DNA of 64,000 nt, from positions 18,443,758-18,507,757 of the forward strand of contig JBBCBC010000022.1 of NCBI GenBank assembly GCA_037126765.1, in the 5' to 3' direction. Below are positions 35,954 to 46,418 of the stretch, in pieces. Within the stretch, counting starts at the first letter, position 1, and each line of letters opens with the position of its first letter. The DNA is from Stenogyne calaminthoides. Lineage: Eukaryota > Streptophyta > Magnoliopsida > Lamiales > Lamiaceae. The notes beneath the pieces are model-generated. The model ran no database searches. It saw only the letters and a program-made list of their open reading frames with translations, and was not told where the DNA came from. Made by a program: the position numbers and the translations under genes.

Positions 35954-36216
35954 TACTCTCCCTATCTTTTTATAATTGTCTCATTTTTTTAATTGTATAG
36001 TTTAAAAAATAGTATTAAAATATTAAATGGTGGGCTTTTTTGCTTTATTGTGAATGAAAAGTGAGGAGTGACATATTAAATGGTGGGTCTTTTTGCTTTA
36101 TTGGAGATAAAAATATAGGGTGTTGAAGTGTTATTTTTTTCATTTATGGAATGAAAAAATTATAGTGGGATATCCATAAAATAAAACGAGAAAGCTATAG
36201 TGGGATGGAGGGAGTA
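35954..36216. mobile_element. Stowaway MITE
   Basis: Left end CTCTCCCTATCTTTTTATAA and right end TATAGTGGGATGGAGGGAG are inverted copies of the Stowaway terminus, bounded by TA. The internal block TTAAATGGTGGG...TTTTTGCTTTATTG is present twice (about 36025 and 36074). Confidence 0.75.
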
Positions 36217-36719
36217 TAACTCATTTATTTAAATTTTTTCGAACACAATTTTCAATACAGTATCAATTATTTATCATACACTTTTTATTTATTATTATCT
36301 ACACAACTCAACTCTCTATCTCTTCTTTTTTTATTTTTTTCTTAATAACTCGGTATTCGATCCAAAGATCGATAAATCCGGGGGACCAGTCTCTTCTACT
36401 TTACACACAATTTCTAATATAAAATCAATCATTTAATACTTTTTAATTTTTTACCATATTGAATCCTACAAAATATATACAAAACCCAAATTCATATTTT
36501 ACTTTATTTTAAACCATTTTTATAGTATTTCGAATCCCCTCAAAGCTGAAAAGAAATAACCCCTTAAAAAAATTAAATAAAACAATTAATTAAACATCTC
36601 TCTACAAATTTAGACTTTTAAATAAAATGAAATTTTCTTATGCTATCAAAGTTATTGGCTCATGACTAAATTTAATCCCCGCTGAAAGCACTTTTTTTTT
36701 TAAAGATAAAGATGAAATT
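36217..36719. other. AT-rich intergenic spacer
   Basis: No gene or recognised element. A short segment near 36340-36390 (CTCGGTATTCGATCCAAAGA) is more complex than its surroundings but was not assigned. Confidence 0.4.
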
Positions 36720-37434
36720 ATATAAATGAACACAATGGGTACTCAAATTCAGATCGTACATGGTAGGTACACCCAAAAAAGAGAACACCAAACTCACAAC
36801 TTGTCGGGGATAAATTCCAACGGATTACTCTCCCAGCAATGAAAAGGAACAGAAAAATAGAGGGGATAGTGAGATCGAATCCACTTCCATGAGCAGAATT
36901 AAATGTCATATCGATAAGCTCTTTCAACGTGTACAAACTTTCCTTGAAAATCAAACTATTGTGAAGCTTCCAAATCTTCCAGAGTGTAGCATGTCAGATC
37001 ACACCAGTAATTTTCCTCCTGACCTTACCCTTTTCGAACTCAACAAACTCAGCATAGTGATCCTAAACTAACGAATGACGATGCATAGGGAATAGGTTTG
37101 TCGAGCCAATAAGATAAGGCTTGCAAAACGAGCAACGCCACAAATGATTAGATGACTCCACCGGACCTAAGTACATCGAACAGAAATCGTTACCCAAGCA
37201 CTTCACTAATATTAAATTGCTCGGTTGATGGATATCTTTCCAATAATAACGTGTGTTGTGCACGTGATATCTCAACAATGCTGCCTCCCTAAAATTAATT
37301 TCTCTCACATCTCCAAAGCGGGAGAAATAAAAATGAGGTGATTTTATTGGTGCAAGTATGGTCGACAATTTAGGTTTCGGCAATTTGCATGCGAGATTAT
37401 TTAGGTGGAGGTTGCTAAATATGTATGTTGGCAC
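36720..37434 (-). pseudogene. LINE (non-LTR retrotransposon) C-terminal fragment, zf-RVT region
   Basis: Minus-strand reading through several breaks gives, in order, the zf-RVT-like FGDVREINFREAALLRYHVH and YYWKDIHQ, then a Cys-rich segment ending VESSNHLWRCSFCKPYLIGS. This is followed in another frame by a segment with HATLWKIWKLHNSLIFKES and LIDMTFNSAHGSGFDL, the typical tail downstream of LINE reverse transcriptase. At least one stop and one frameshift are present, and RT and endonuclease are absent. It is a 5'-truncated remnant, as is usual for LINE copies. Confidence 0.7.
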
Positions 37435-37650
37435 TTGGCAGAAGCTTTGGTCTTTGACATGGACTTTTTTGTCATGTTTGCATGGGCTCTTTTTTTTCTT
37501 TTTCTTTTTTTTTAAATGAAAGGGCTCAGGTTACTACACCTATCATTTTAGTAAATACATTATATGAACTAATATACCACTCGTATGATGAATATACTCT
37601 ATTTGATTTTCTCAAAATATCATAATTTATATTTCGTTATACGCCCCCCT

Positions 37651-38007
37651 AATTTTTCACATGTAAAATTTCGAAAAAGAAAATTCGAATTATGTATATG
37701 AATTCGAAAAATTTTCTTGAACTTATTATAAAAATTCGAAAAATATTTTCGAACTGTAGAATCAGTATTTCACATGTAAATCGACTGAAAAACTTTTCAA
37801 AGTTAGTACAATAATTCAAAAATATTTCTCGAATAACATGAAAGATCTCGAAAAATATTTCCAATCAAAATAATCAATTTTTCATACGTAAAATTTCGAA
37901 AAAAAATTCCGAATTATGTATAGAATTCGAAAAAATTTCTCAAATTTATTATAAAATTTTGAAAAATATTTCCGAATAGTAGAATCAATATTTCATATGT
38001 AAACCAA
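37651..38007. repeat. direct duplication of an AT-rich TTCGAAAA-containing block
   Basis: 37651-37781 and 37873-38007 share TTTTTCACATGTAAAATTTC, GAATTATGTATA, TTATTATAAAA and AGAATCAGTATTTCACATGT in the same order with mismatches. TTCGAAA recurs many times. Function unknown. Confidence 0.7.
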
Positions 38008-38111
38008 TGGAAATGGTAGTTTTCACATTTTATGTGTCTATTTTATTTTTAAATGACAAAAAGGTATATTTACTAAATGTGTAGGTGTGAGTAATCTGAG
38101 CCTTAATGAAA

Positions 38112-39025
38112 TTTATTTTAGGCCCAGTTTATTAGCACCCCCATGCATTAGGAAATGCACCACTCATCTAATTTTTAAATTTCAAAGCACAAGTAAAATG
38201 TCATAATTACCCTTTTTCTTTTTCTCTCTTTTGTGACTGCATACACCCCTTACGCCAATAAAATTTGAATAAATTCTGCAGAACAGACGCTGCATAATTT
38301 TTTCGAAAAAGAAATTTGCACCTGATTTTCTAAATTTTTGTTGAAATTTTGAGAAAAAAAATTGGAAATAGCTAATAGAGTTCAAAGCATTTTTTTAAAA
38401 AATTAGTGTTTTTTTTCGAAAATTTATTGTGAAGACTATCTGTTTATTTCAAAATATCTTTTTCGAATGTTTTTCTCGAAAATCTTTGACAATTTTATAA
38501 TATTTTTTCGAGAAAGCATTAATTTTTTTAATTTTTTTTACAATAATCAATCAAAAAATTGGCAAACTAGTTCCAAAATTTTAAAATGCGGAATATCCGT
38601 TCAGTTCGGTGGTTTTGTAAAGCGGTTTCATTCGTTTTAATCAAGAACCCATAATTTTTCAACCCATAATCCAATTATTTTAATATAAAATCTTGAATAA
38701 TCTAAACCCTAACTATCAACAAAAATATATACCATTGATACTATCCTTCTGTCATTGTTTGGGTGGAATAGATGCGAATAAATTTTGATGACAGCAGCGA
38801 CAACAACAATGTCGGGGGGACTTAAGTAGGAGACTAGAACAACAATTTCTTCCTTTGAGGGGTGCCTGTTTTGATTTTTTCAAATTGCAGATAAAATGAA
38901 GGGATTTGAGAGAGAAATGTAATTTAGGTAGCTAATTGATGGTGTACTAATCTTGTGTGGGTGGACTAATCAAAGTGGTGTATTTTCTGAAAATGGGGGT
39001 GCTAATAACCTGGGCCTTTATTTTA
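38112..39025. mobile_element. MULE-type MITE, 896 bp, exact 9-bp target duplication
   Basis: The element is 38121-39016, flanked on both sides by TTTATTTTA (38112-38120 and 39017-39025). Its ends are long inverted repeats: GGCCCAGTTTATTAGCACCC on the left and, on the minus strand, GGCCCAGGTTATTAGCACCC on the right, with similarity continuing for about 50 bp. No ORF of note is inside. The same terminus type recurs at 59898 and 62164. Confidence 0.88.
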
Positions 39026-40146
39026 CTCACTTTCACAGACTTAAAATGTATTTTACCCACATCAAGTATAAAAAATTTATTCTACTCATTTTAACATAAA
39101 AATACTATATTACCCTTATTAGAAAAAAATATATTTTACCCACATGGTCCATCATTATCTTTAAAAGCTATATTTGATCTTACTCACCCCCTAATGGTGG
39201 ACCCATCCCCCTTCCCTTATAACTTTTAATTAACTAGATTTTAGTCTTTGAAATATAATAAGAAAAATATGGTTACTAAAATAGTAAAATTAATTAATAA
39301 ACTAATATCCTTAAAAAGAAAATGGTATCGAATGATATATATTCCTTAATTTCGGTAGCAGTCGGTACCAAATTTTTAGACGGTACCAAATTTTTTATTT
39401 TTTCTTGAAAAAAAAAACCAAAGGGTACATAAACTAATAATTTGGTACTAAATATTTTGTTTCGGTACCAAATTTAAAATAAAAAAACAAAAATAATAAT
39501 TAATTAATTTAAAAAATTAATATGCTTAGGTGCATTGATATTAAAAATAAATGCAATTCATTATGTCCATCAATAATCATTAAAACAATTAGAAAATTAA
39601 CAATACTCATCAACAATTAATAAATAGACTTTGTGTAGGGGTTGTTTATGACCAAGAGGGTGGGGTGGAGTAGGACACACTTTCAACACTTACAATTTTT
39701 TATATCTATTTATGAAGAATATTTATATCTCAAAATTAAGAATGTATAGAATAAATTTTTTTGTAGTTGAAAATGAATATTTGACACAATTCTTAATTTT
39801 TTTTTTAATGATTGTGGGCATGTACCATATGTTTATTACAATTGTCATTTCTTTCTTGCTTACTGGTTTGGTAGTTGGAAATTCTAAGTGCATTTTCTAA
39901 ATATGCAAGCTATTTTTATTAAAATATTTGTGGGCATCTTTTAGTAATATAATTTACATGTTTAAAAAGAGTGACTCTCTTGTAAAATATTGCACACTAT
40001 GGATATATGCAATATAACATATTTTAGGTAATGCAAGATAAACTCGCGGGTTTGGGCGCAGACAGGTCATGCGCGGGTCGGGCGGGTCGCTCCTTAAATT
40101 CGGTTTACATGATATACATTTATAGAAGGATATCTTTATCAAATTT
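39026..40146. other. AT-rich intergenic stretch with a local GC-rich block
   Basis: No gene was recognised. A tract at about 39700-39780 (CTCAAAATTAAGAATGTATA) is repeated near 41410-41465. A small GC-rich block at 40041-40092 (GGTCATGCGCGGGTCGGGCG) stands out from the AT-rich background and might be a transposon end. Confidence 0.4.
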
Positions 40147-40232
40147 TAGTTGTAGCCTAATGGTTTAGGGTCTATTGTTAATGTATTTGGTTGCAGGTTC
40201 AATTCTTATTGAGCATATTTAAAAAAAAAATA
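40147..40232 (+). mobile_element. SINE-like element with tRNA-type Pol III promoter
   Basis: TGTAGCCTAATGGTTTAGGG (about 40151-40170) fits an A box and GGTTGCAGGTTCAATTCTTA (about 40189-40208) a B box, at typical spacing. An A-run at 40221-40230 follows as a tail. No cloverleaf tRNA can be made, so it is a SINE head rather than a tRNA gene. Short and somewhat degenerate. Confidence 0.5.
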
Positions 40233-40590
40233 TCATTCTCCATGTGTTACTGAATGGCTAAGTAAATGTTATTATATTGTTATAATGAAAAAACTTCATA
40301 TCTTACGTAACACGTATTAAAATATAATGTAACACATGAATATTCAAAAGGTAACACATGAGTCGCAAGGTAACACATTGTTGTTCCTATGGTAACACAT
40401 GAGTATTCACATATTATTATGAATGCATGTATACAGTGTTACATGTGTTATTGAATGAACAAAAACGTGTCACCCTATGAAGAAAAATGTGTTACCACAT
40501 GAACAAAAATCAGTACAAGTGCGAAAAAAATTATGGGTTTGTTTATTTTGATGGTTTATCATATTAATTATGTGTTGCACAATATGATTT

Positions 40591-40593
<3 letters not shown>

Positions 40594-40661
<68 letters not shown>
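40594..40661. repeat. (TA)n microsatellite, about 34 repeats
   Basis: Uninterrupted AT dinucleotide run of 68 bases. Confidence 0.98.
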
Positions 40662-40663
<2 letters not shown>

Positions 40664-41465
40664 TTTCTTTAGTTAATGAAATATATTTGACAATATTCTT
40701 TTTGTGTTGTATTAGTAATAATTGTTGTTTTATAGATGTATATATTTCAGATAATTAATATTTTTTATAGTTTTGATTAACACCTCTCAAATAGTTTATG
40801 TATGAACCTTTTTTTACATTATAATTTGCTTCAATTTATAATTTTTTTTCTTATTGAAACATTTTTCCTCATACTATGTAGTCTTTGAACTCTTTTTTAT
40901 TTTATATTTGAAATAATAATATTTAAAAGGATTCTAGGTTCGTAACTGTGTCTTATAAGTTACAGTCAATTGTTTAGTGAAATAAATTAAATTGATTATT
41001 TTAACCTTTTTTTTTTGGTATTCTGAAGCATAGATATAAATGTAGTAAAGTATAAAAATTGTAGAGACTGTTTATAATGAGTGTTGAACAAGTCTTGTAA
41101 TTTTAGTCCATTGTGGAGTAGGTCTTATAAAACTTATAATTTGACCATTTTTTAGTATTGTATTAGTGGTCTTAGAGGACTATTAAATATTTTTTATGAA
41201 GAGATTATGGCAAATCTCATTCAAATTTTATAATTATCTTTATTAAAATAAGGTTTGTTCGATTATTGAACTTTTCAATGAATTAAAATTAGGCTATACT
41301 TTCAACTATAAAAAATATAATTATTTAAAGTTAGGCTATACTTTTCAGTATTATAATATAAAAATATCATTTCAGTGTTATAATTATTTATAACACTTTC
41401 ATATAAATATTTATGTCTCAAAATTAAGAATGTATAAAATTAAATTTTTTTATATTATTGAAATT
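40662..41465. other. AT-rich stretch, possible 5' part of the Helitron
   Basis: No ORF was recognised. It precedes the helicase remnant and repeats some sequence from 39.7 kb. Rep-type HUH motifs were not found. Confidence 0.35.
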
Positions 41466-41696
41466 TGTAAGAGTTTGCATGATTTTGATGGATGTTTGTG
41501 GCAGTTGTTGATAATAGTATAACATCCCGTAATAAAATGATTTTGACTGAGTTATCGTATAATAGAGTTGAACTCAAGATGGAGTGTGAAGTTTTGCTAA
41601 GGAGATTAAATGATGGGCACCATGTTGTTTTTTATAAAATAATTAGACCAATATCATTAGGTTTTGATGGAGTGTTTTTTATATATGGTTATAGAG
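41466..41696 (+). pseudogene. Helitron PIF1-like helicase fragment A (up to the P-loop)
   Basis: The frame from 41492 includes NKMILTELSYNRVELKMECE, LLRRLND and DGVFFIYGY, the segment just before and into the Walker A motif of plant Helitron PIF1-like helicases. It breaks off inside the P-loop because a solo LTR is inserted at 41697. The next residues of the motif resume at 43167. Confidence 0.75.
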
Positions 41697-43171
41697 TGTT
41701 GAGAAATTTATAGTTTTGATGAAGTTCCCAAAACACATATAATAGGACCAGTCAAACATGTTAGTCGACTGATGATCAGATAGGAAACCAGTTGACCATG
41801 TTAGACAACTAATGTAATTAGAGATATATCATACATTAAGGGGGAACTCAATATATCAGATCAGTCTTGTGAAGACCAGAAGAAAATGAAGACTTAAAGA
41901 TCACAAGACATTGAAGTTCACAAGACCTTCCTAGCAGAGTCTCAAAATTGTGCCAACTCAATCTTGAATTAGAGGACTCAAGTTAACTGATCAGCTCATA
42001 GCCTAAGCTGATGTTAACCAAGTATCAGGTCAGATGACTCACTAAGAGTCAGATCAAGTCAGATACGATGAAGAATTTATATCAAGTCATACAAGTTCAT
42101 ATCAGAAAGAATATGAAGAAAATGTCTGAATAAGTGTCATAATTGTACTTGTCAACCAACCAGAGATTCACACTTATGTACTTTGGCTGATAAAGCAAGA
42201 TATGAAGTATCAGGGTCAAACAGTTAGAAAGGACAAAGTTTCAAGCATGTCTGCCCCTGCAAACTTCACTTCATACCTGACCTACTACCTAATATACATT
42301 GAAATTCGAATTGATATCCAACTACTCTTTGATTTCAACTCTATAAATATGGATGAAACCCTTCATAGTTCAACACGAAAATAATCAAGCATTCAAGCCT
42401 TCAAACCATTTTCGAAGAACACTCAAGCAAAAACTCAAGATTTATTCTTAGTGTTCATCCCTTACAACTTAGATAGAAATATTCTCTCTGCACTTAGGCT
42501 GATTCATTGTTAGAGATATTTCCTAATTGGAACATAAACAAACCTCCTCCCCCCCCCCACCCCCCAACACAACTTGTTAGGAAGTTTGTTAGCAAGGTTA
42601 TAAGTTAGTTGTTTCTAGCTTGTAATCTGGGATAGAGGTGGATCTCTGTAAAAATCTAGTTTGGTTGATCGTGGAGATCTTTGTAAAGTGTGTCTAACAT
42701 TGAAAACTAAGGTGTTTAATAGTGTGTGCCCCTGCTGATAGGAAAGAGTGGATGTAGGAGCAGTTCTCCTAATCACTATAAAAATATATGTGTTGTTTAC
42801 TACTTTGCATAATTATCATACTTATCTGCATACAAAACAACATACATAACTCGAGAAATCAGATTAAACATCAAGTCTACTGATCAGATCAGCCTTACCA
42901 TTCGTCTACTGATCTAGGTCAAAACTTAAGTTGTTTGAAAAGGATTTCTCATGGGTTAAAACTAGCTTCCACACATGAGCCAGACTGATAGACGTACAAC
43001 TGATAATCTTCAAAGCTATCAGTAGGTTGAATATCATACCAGACTGATTTCATTATGCACTCTACAACACTTATCTGCTATTACACGTTGTACACGAAAA
43101 AGTTTGAAAGTTTATTCACCCCTCCTCTCTAGACTTTTCACTTACAAAACCCGTTCGGGACCTACATGGAG
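41692..43171 (+). mobile_element. Copia-type solo LTR (family Y) inserted in the helicase P-loop
   Basis: The LTR is 41697-43166 (1470 bp), TGTTGAGAAATTTATAGTTT to CGTTCGGGACCTACA. The 5-bp target duplication is TGGAG on the right (43167-43171) and TAGAG on the left (41692-41696), one difference. Removing the LTR and one copy restores the reading through a GYGGTGKT-type P-loop, which confirms both edges. It contains a TATA box (CTCTATAAATATGG, about 42339-42352) and a C-rich tract at 42545-42566. Confidence 0.88.
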
Positions 43172-43583
43172 GCACTGGGAAAACTTTTTTATGGAAGACA
43201 CTATCTGTTGGACTGCGATCTGAAGGTGAGATAATATTGAATATATCATCCAGTGGCATAACATCACTTTTACTTCCTGGTGGACGTACATCACATTCTA
43301 GGTTTTTCATTTCAATCAATTGTTTGGAGGATTCTGCGTGTAGCATTAAGCAAGGTAGTCACCTCGCTGGACTTTTGATTAAATGCAAACTCATAGTAAA
43401 GAATGAAGCTCCAATAGTTCATAGACATTGTATTGAAGCATTAAGTACATCATTGAGAGATATCATGCAGCTCTCTAATCCATCACGCTCTGAAATACCA
43501 TTTGGTGGAAACACAATTATTTTGGGGGGATATATTCGATAAATCTTGCATGTCATCTCAAAAGGAAAGAGACGTGACATTGT
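43167..43583 (+). pseudogene. Helitron PIF1-like helicase fragment B
   Basis: Continues from the P-loop with GGTGKTFLWKTLSVGLRSEG, then SSSGITSLLLPGGRTSHSRF, NCLEDSACSIKQGSHLAGLL, EAPIVHRHCIEALSTSLRDI and PFGGNTIILGG. In plant Helitron helicases these blocks follow in this order; the Walker B Asp of the usual DEAP is replaced by Asn (NEAP). An in-frame stop after GGYIR replaces the usual GGDFRQ. It ends at ATTGT (43579-43583), where another retroelement is inserted. Confidence 0.85.
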
Positions 43584-44918
43584 TGTTGGGATATTTTAGT
43601 TTTGATTAATTATGCCAAAACATTATCAACTTGTGTTATTTAAGATAATCTACAGATAACAAGTTGAGGGGGAACGAGAGAACAAGTTAAGGGGGAACTC
43701 ATAAAATCAGACGAAGATGATCGAGATCAGACGAGGCTGCAGACGAGGCTAATCGAGATCAGATGAGTAGGATGAGTTCCGAGTTAACTGATGAGCTGAA
43801 CAAGAAGAAGCATGTTGATTTGTGATGAAGAAAAGCTGATAAAATGCTGTGAAGAAATCATAAATCAGGCGAGAAGAAATCTGAAATCAGGTGAGAAGAA
43901 ATCTGAAATTAGGCGAAATAAATCGATTCGGATGAACAAAGAAATCGTGTCGGATGAACGGTGATTTCAAAGAATCGATGAACAAATGATTTCAAAGACA
44001 CCGTAAATCAGAGACCATTTCTCTGAGATCGATTTCAAATGACCAGATCGGTGACCCGAAATCGAAAGAGATGAACGATGTCTGCGAGAATGATCGGATC
44101 CGATTAGACACACAAAAGCAGCTGGCCAATAAGAAGACAACACACATATTGATGTGACATAAAACTGCAAGGAAAAGTGCAAAAGGACAAAGAAAAGCTG
44201 GAAGTTATTAGTATGGATTTGAATATTACTTTCCAATGGTAATATTTAAATCCACACTATAAATACATTGCACTATCTTCAAAAGAAAAAAATGGAGGAT
44301 CTGCAAAGTGAAATTAAAGCCAAATATTCAAGCAACTCCATTCATAGAACACAGAGCAAGAAATACACACATATATTCAAAAGTGTTCTACCCTAGATCT
44401 AAGCACAAATGCTATATCCTAAGCTTAGAGAGATTTTCCCATCCTTAGCATTGAGGCTAAACAAATGTAAGGGAAAATCTCAACCTAGTTGGAAACCAAA
44501 CAAACCTTACCCAAATCGATTGGTTAAGTTTGTAGGTGAGTGTGAACTTCGGTAAACATCTAGCAATCCCGAAAGGGAGGGTAGGCGATCCCGTGAGGGT
44601 GATAAGTCCCGTTTGAGTGAGAACTCGGTAAACATCTAGCAATCCCGAAAGGGAGGGTAGGCGATCCCGTGAGGGTGATAAGTCCCGTTTGAGTGAGAAC
44701 TCGGTAAACATCTGTTGGTTAAGTTGGTGCCCCATGAAGGGAAGAGTGGATGTAGGACGAGTTGTCAACCACTATAAAAATACGTGTGTTCTTATTTGCT
44801 TTCATATTAACTGTCATACATACTTTAGCAAATCTGCATAACACATTCGAAAAAAAAAAATTAAGTCACCTCTCATTGAGATTTTAAGAGTTTTAAATCG
44901 GGTTTTTCGGGACCAACA
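43584..44918 (+). mobile_element. 5' LTR of a Copia-type element (family Z)
   Basis: Runs from TGTTGGGATATTTTAG to TCGGGACCAACA, 1335 bp, followed by a canonical primer site. It is homologous to the solo LTR at 10584-12303. An 88-bp unit containing CAATCCCGAAAGGGAGGG is tandemly duplicated at about 44540-44712, where the other copy has one unit. A TATA box (CACACTATAAATACATTG) lies near 44254-44271. Confidence 0.88.
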
Positions 44919-44919
44919 A

Positions 44920-44932
44920 TTGGTATCAGAGC
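44920..44932 (+). other. primer-binding site, initiator tRNA-Met
   Basis: TTGGTATCAGAGC is the canonical Copia primer-binding site, one base inside the LTR end. Confidence 0.9.
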
Positions 44933-45196
44933 AGGGGTTCAAAAGTTCACTAGATTTTAATGTGAACACCTGAACGGTTTTTTTTTTTTAAACCCATTTA
45001 TTTTAAAATGCATATTATTTATAAAATTCATGGAGGTTGACAATCATCTTCTCATCATTTTTTTAATGCATCAAATATTCTTCATCATTTCTCTTGTTTA
45101 ACTAACACTGTTTTTCTTGTATATTTTTATTGTTAGTTAGTTCTTGTATATTTTTATTGTTAGTTAGTTTTGGTTTCAACTTTGAAATCTTTTCTA
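44933..45196 (+). mobile_element. truncated internal region of the family-Z element
   Basis: Leader-like sequence after the primer site, without gag. A 27-bp unit (TTCTTGTATATTTTTATTGT...) is repeated twice in tandem at about 45114-45167. Around 45197 the sequence switches to a minus-strand family-Y LTR. Confidence 0.5.
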
Positions 45197-46107
45197 GTTT
45201 TTAAGTAGCCTATCAGCTAGATGAAAAGATTTATGTGCTAAGAACTTATGGGATGAAAACTTAGAAAATAATCTTCAAGTCCGTGTTCTTCGTGCGGAAA
45301 TCTGATTATAGCTTGAGCTTCTTGATAGTTTCCGTGTCTTCACTCTGAAGTGTAATCCCATATATATAGACCTCGAAATCAAAGAGCCGTTGGAGAGCAA
45401 TTTGAATTTCAGGCTATATTTGGTAGACTTGCAGGATTGATGTGACGTGCTTCAGGAACGGCATGGCCGAAAGCGTGAATAGTGTCTTTTATAGCCGTTA
45501 GAGAGAGCAGCACCAAATCCCGTAATTGCCGGCTCCGATCATACGTGTCTTGTTCTTATTGGTTAACAGAAGCACTTTTCAGTGTTGTTCTACCAACTAA
45601 GCTTGACATTCTTCTTGTTCAGATCATCGACGTATGATTTGGTGAAACATCGATTTTCACTGGTGGTGACTTTGATCGATCAAAACCGATCGATCTACCT
45701 ATAAGTCTTCGGTGCCGGTTGTCTTAGCTTCAACTAGCGACTCTTCGGTGATGTAGGTCTTCCGGTGCGATCTTACGAAAGTCATCCGATCTTCAAGTAT
45801 TCTCGAATTTGAACTTCATGACTTCAAATTGAGATATATCGACTTTATCAGATCGATCTGATCTTCTGTCCTTCTCTTGCCTTCTGGCCTGTCGGATATC
45901 AGTTGTTCTTCAGATCTTCAGAACGGACCTATACATATAGAGGTTCCCCCTCAATATGTGACCTATCTTCTACATCAGTTGTTCTATACAATAATTATCA
46001 ACTGGTATTCTATAACTGGTAATAAAAACATCGGTCCACCTAATGTGTCCGACCGGTCCTATTAAATGTGTTTTAGAACTTTCATCAAAACTCTAAATTT
46101 CCCAACA
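45197..46107 (-). mobile_element. truncated 3' LTR of a minus-strand Copia element (family Y)
   Basis: Begins TGTTGGGAAATTTAGAG at 46107 and is closely similar to the LTR starting at 63687 for all that is visible there, including CACATATTGAGGGGGAACCT. It breaks off near 45197, losing the 3' part. A polypurine tract and internal ORFs lie on its higher-coordinate side, so it is a 3' LTR. Confidence 0.8.
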
Positions 46108-46121
46108 ATTTCCCCCCTTTT
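46108..46121 (-). other. polypurine tract
   Basis: The minus strand reads AAAAAGGGGGGAAAT directly before the LTR start, the expected position and form of the plus-strand primer of an LTR retrotransposon. Confidence 0.8.
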
Positions 46122-46418
46122 TGATGAAACCAAAACACTTTGAGAAACCAATCACAGTTGATAAATATAGAACAGTAAAGAGCACATAATCAGAAGACAA
46201 TGAGATTTTGTCTTAGGATCAGAAAATAACCTTTTCTTTCATTAGATTTGTCGATTACATATTACATCAGAAAAGTTTGAATTTAAAAACAGCTGATCCT
46301 AAGTAGTCTTCTGATTCTTCAGTCTCTTGGCTTGTCCTTTCCGCATTTCTCTTTGATCTTGAGGATGTTGAAAATCCGTCTGATTTCCATTTGACATCAT
46401 TGATCTGGCGAGGATCGA

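Noticed and set aside
40151..40210. tRNA gene from A- and B-box motifs
   Set aside because: No cloverleaf or acceptor stem can be formed; a SINE head fits better.
44457..44768. 103-residue minus-strand ORF
   Set aside because: Antisense to the duplicated 88-bp unit of a Copia LTR; its repeated amino acids mirror the DNA repeat.
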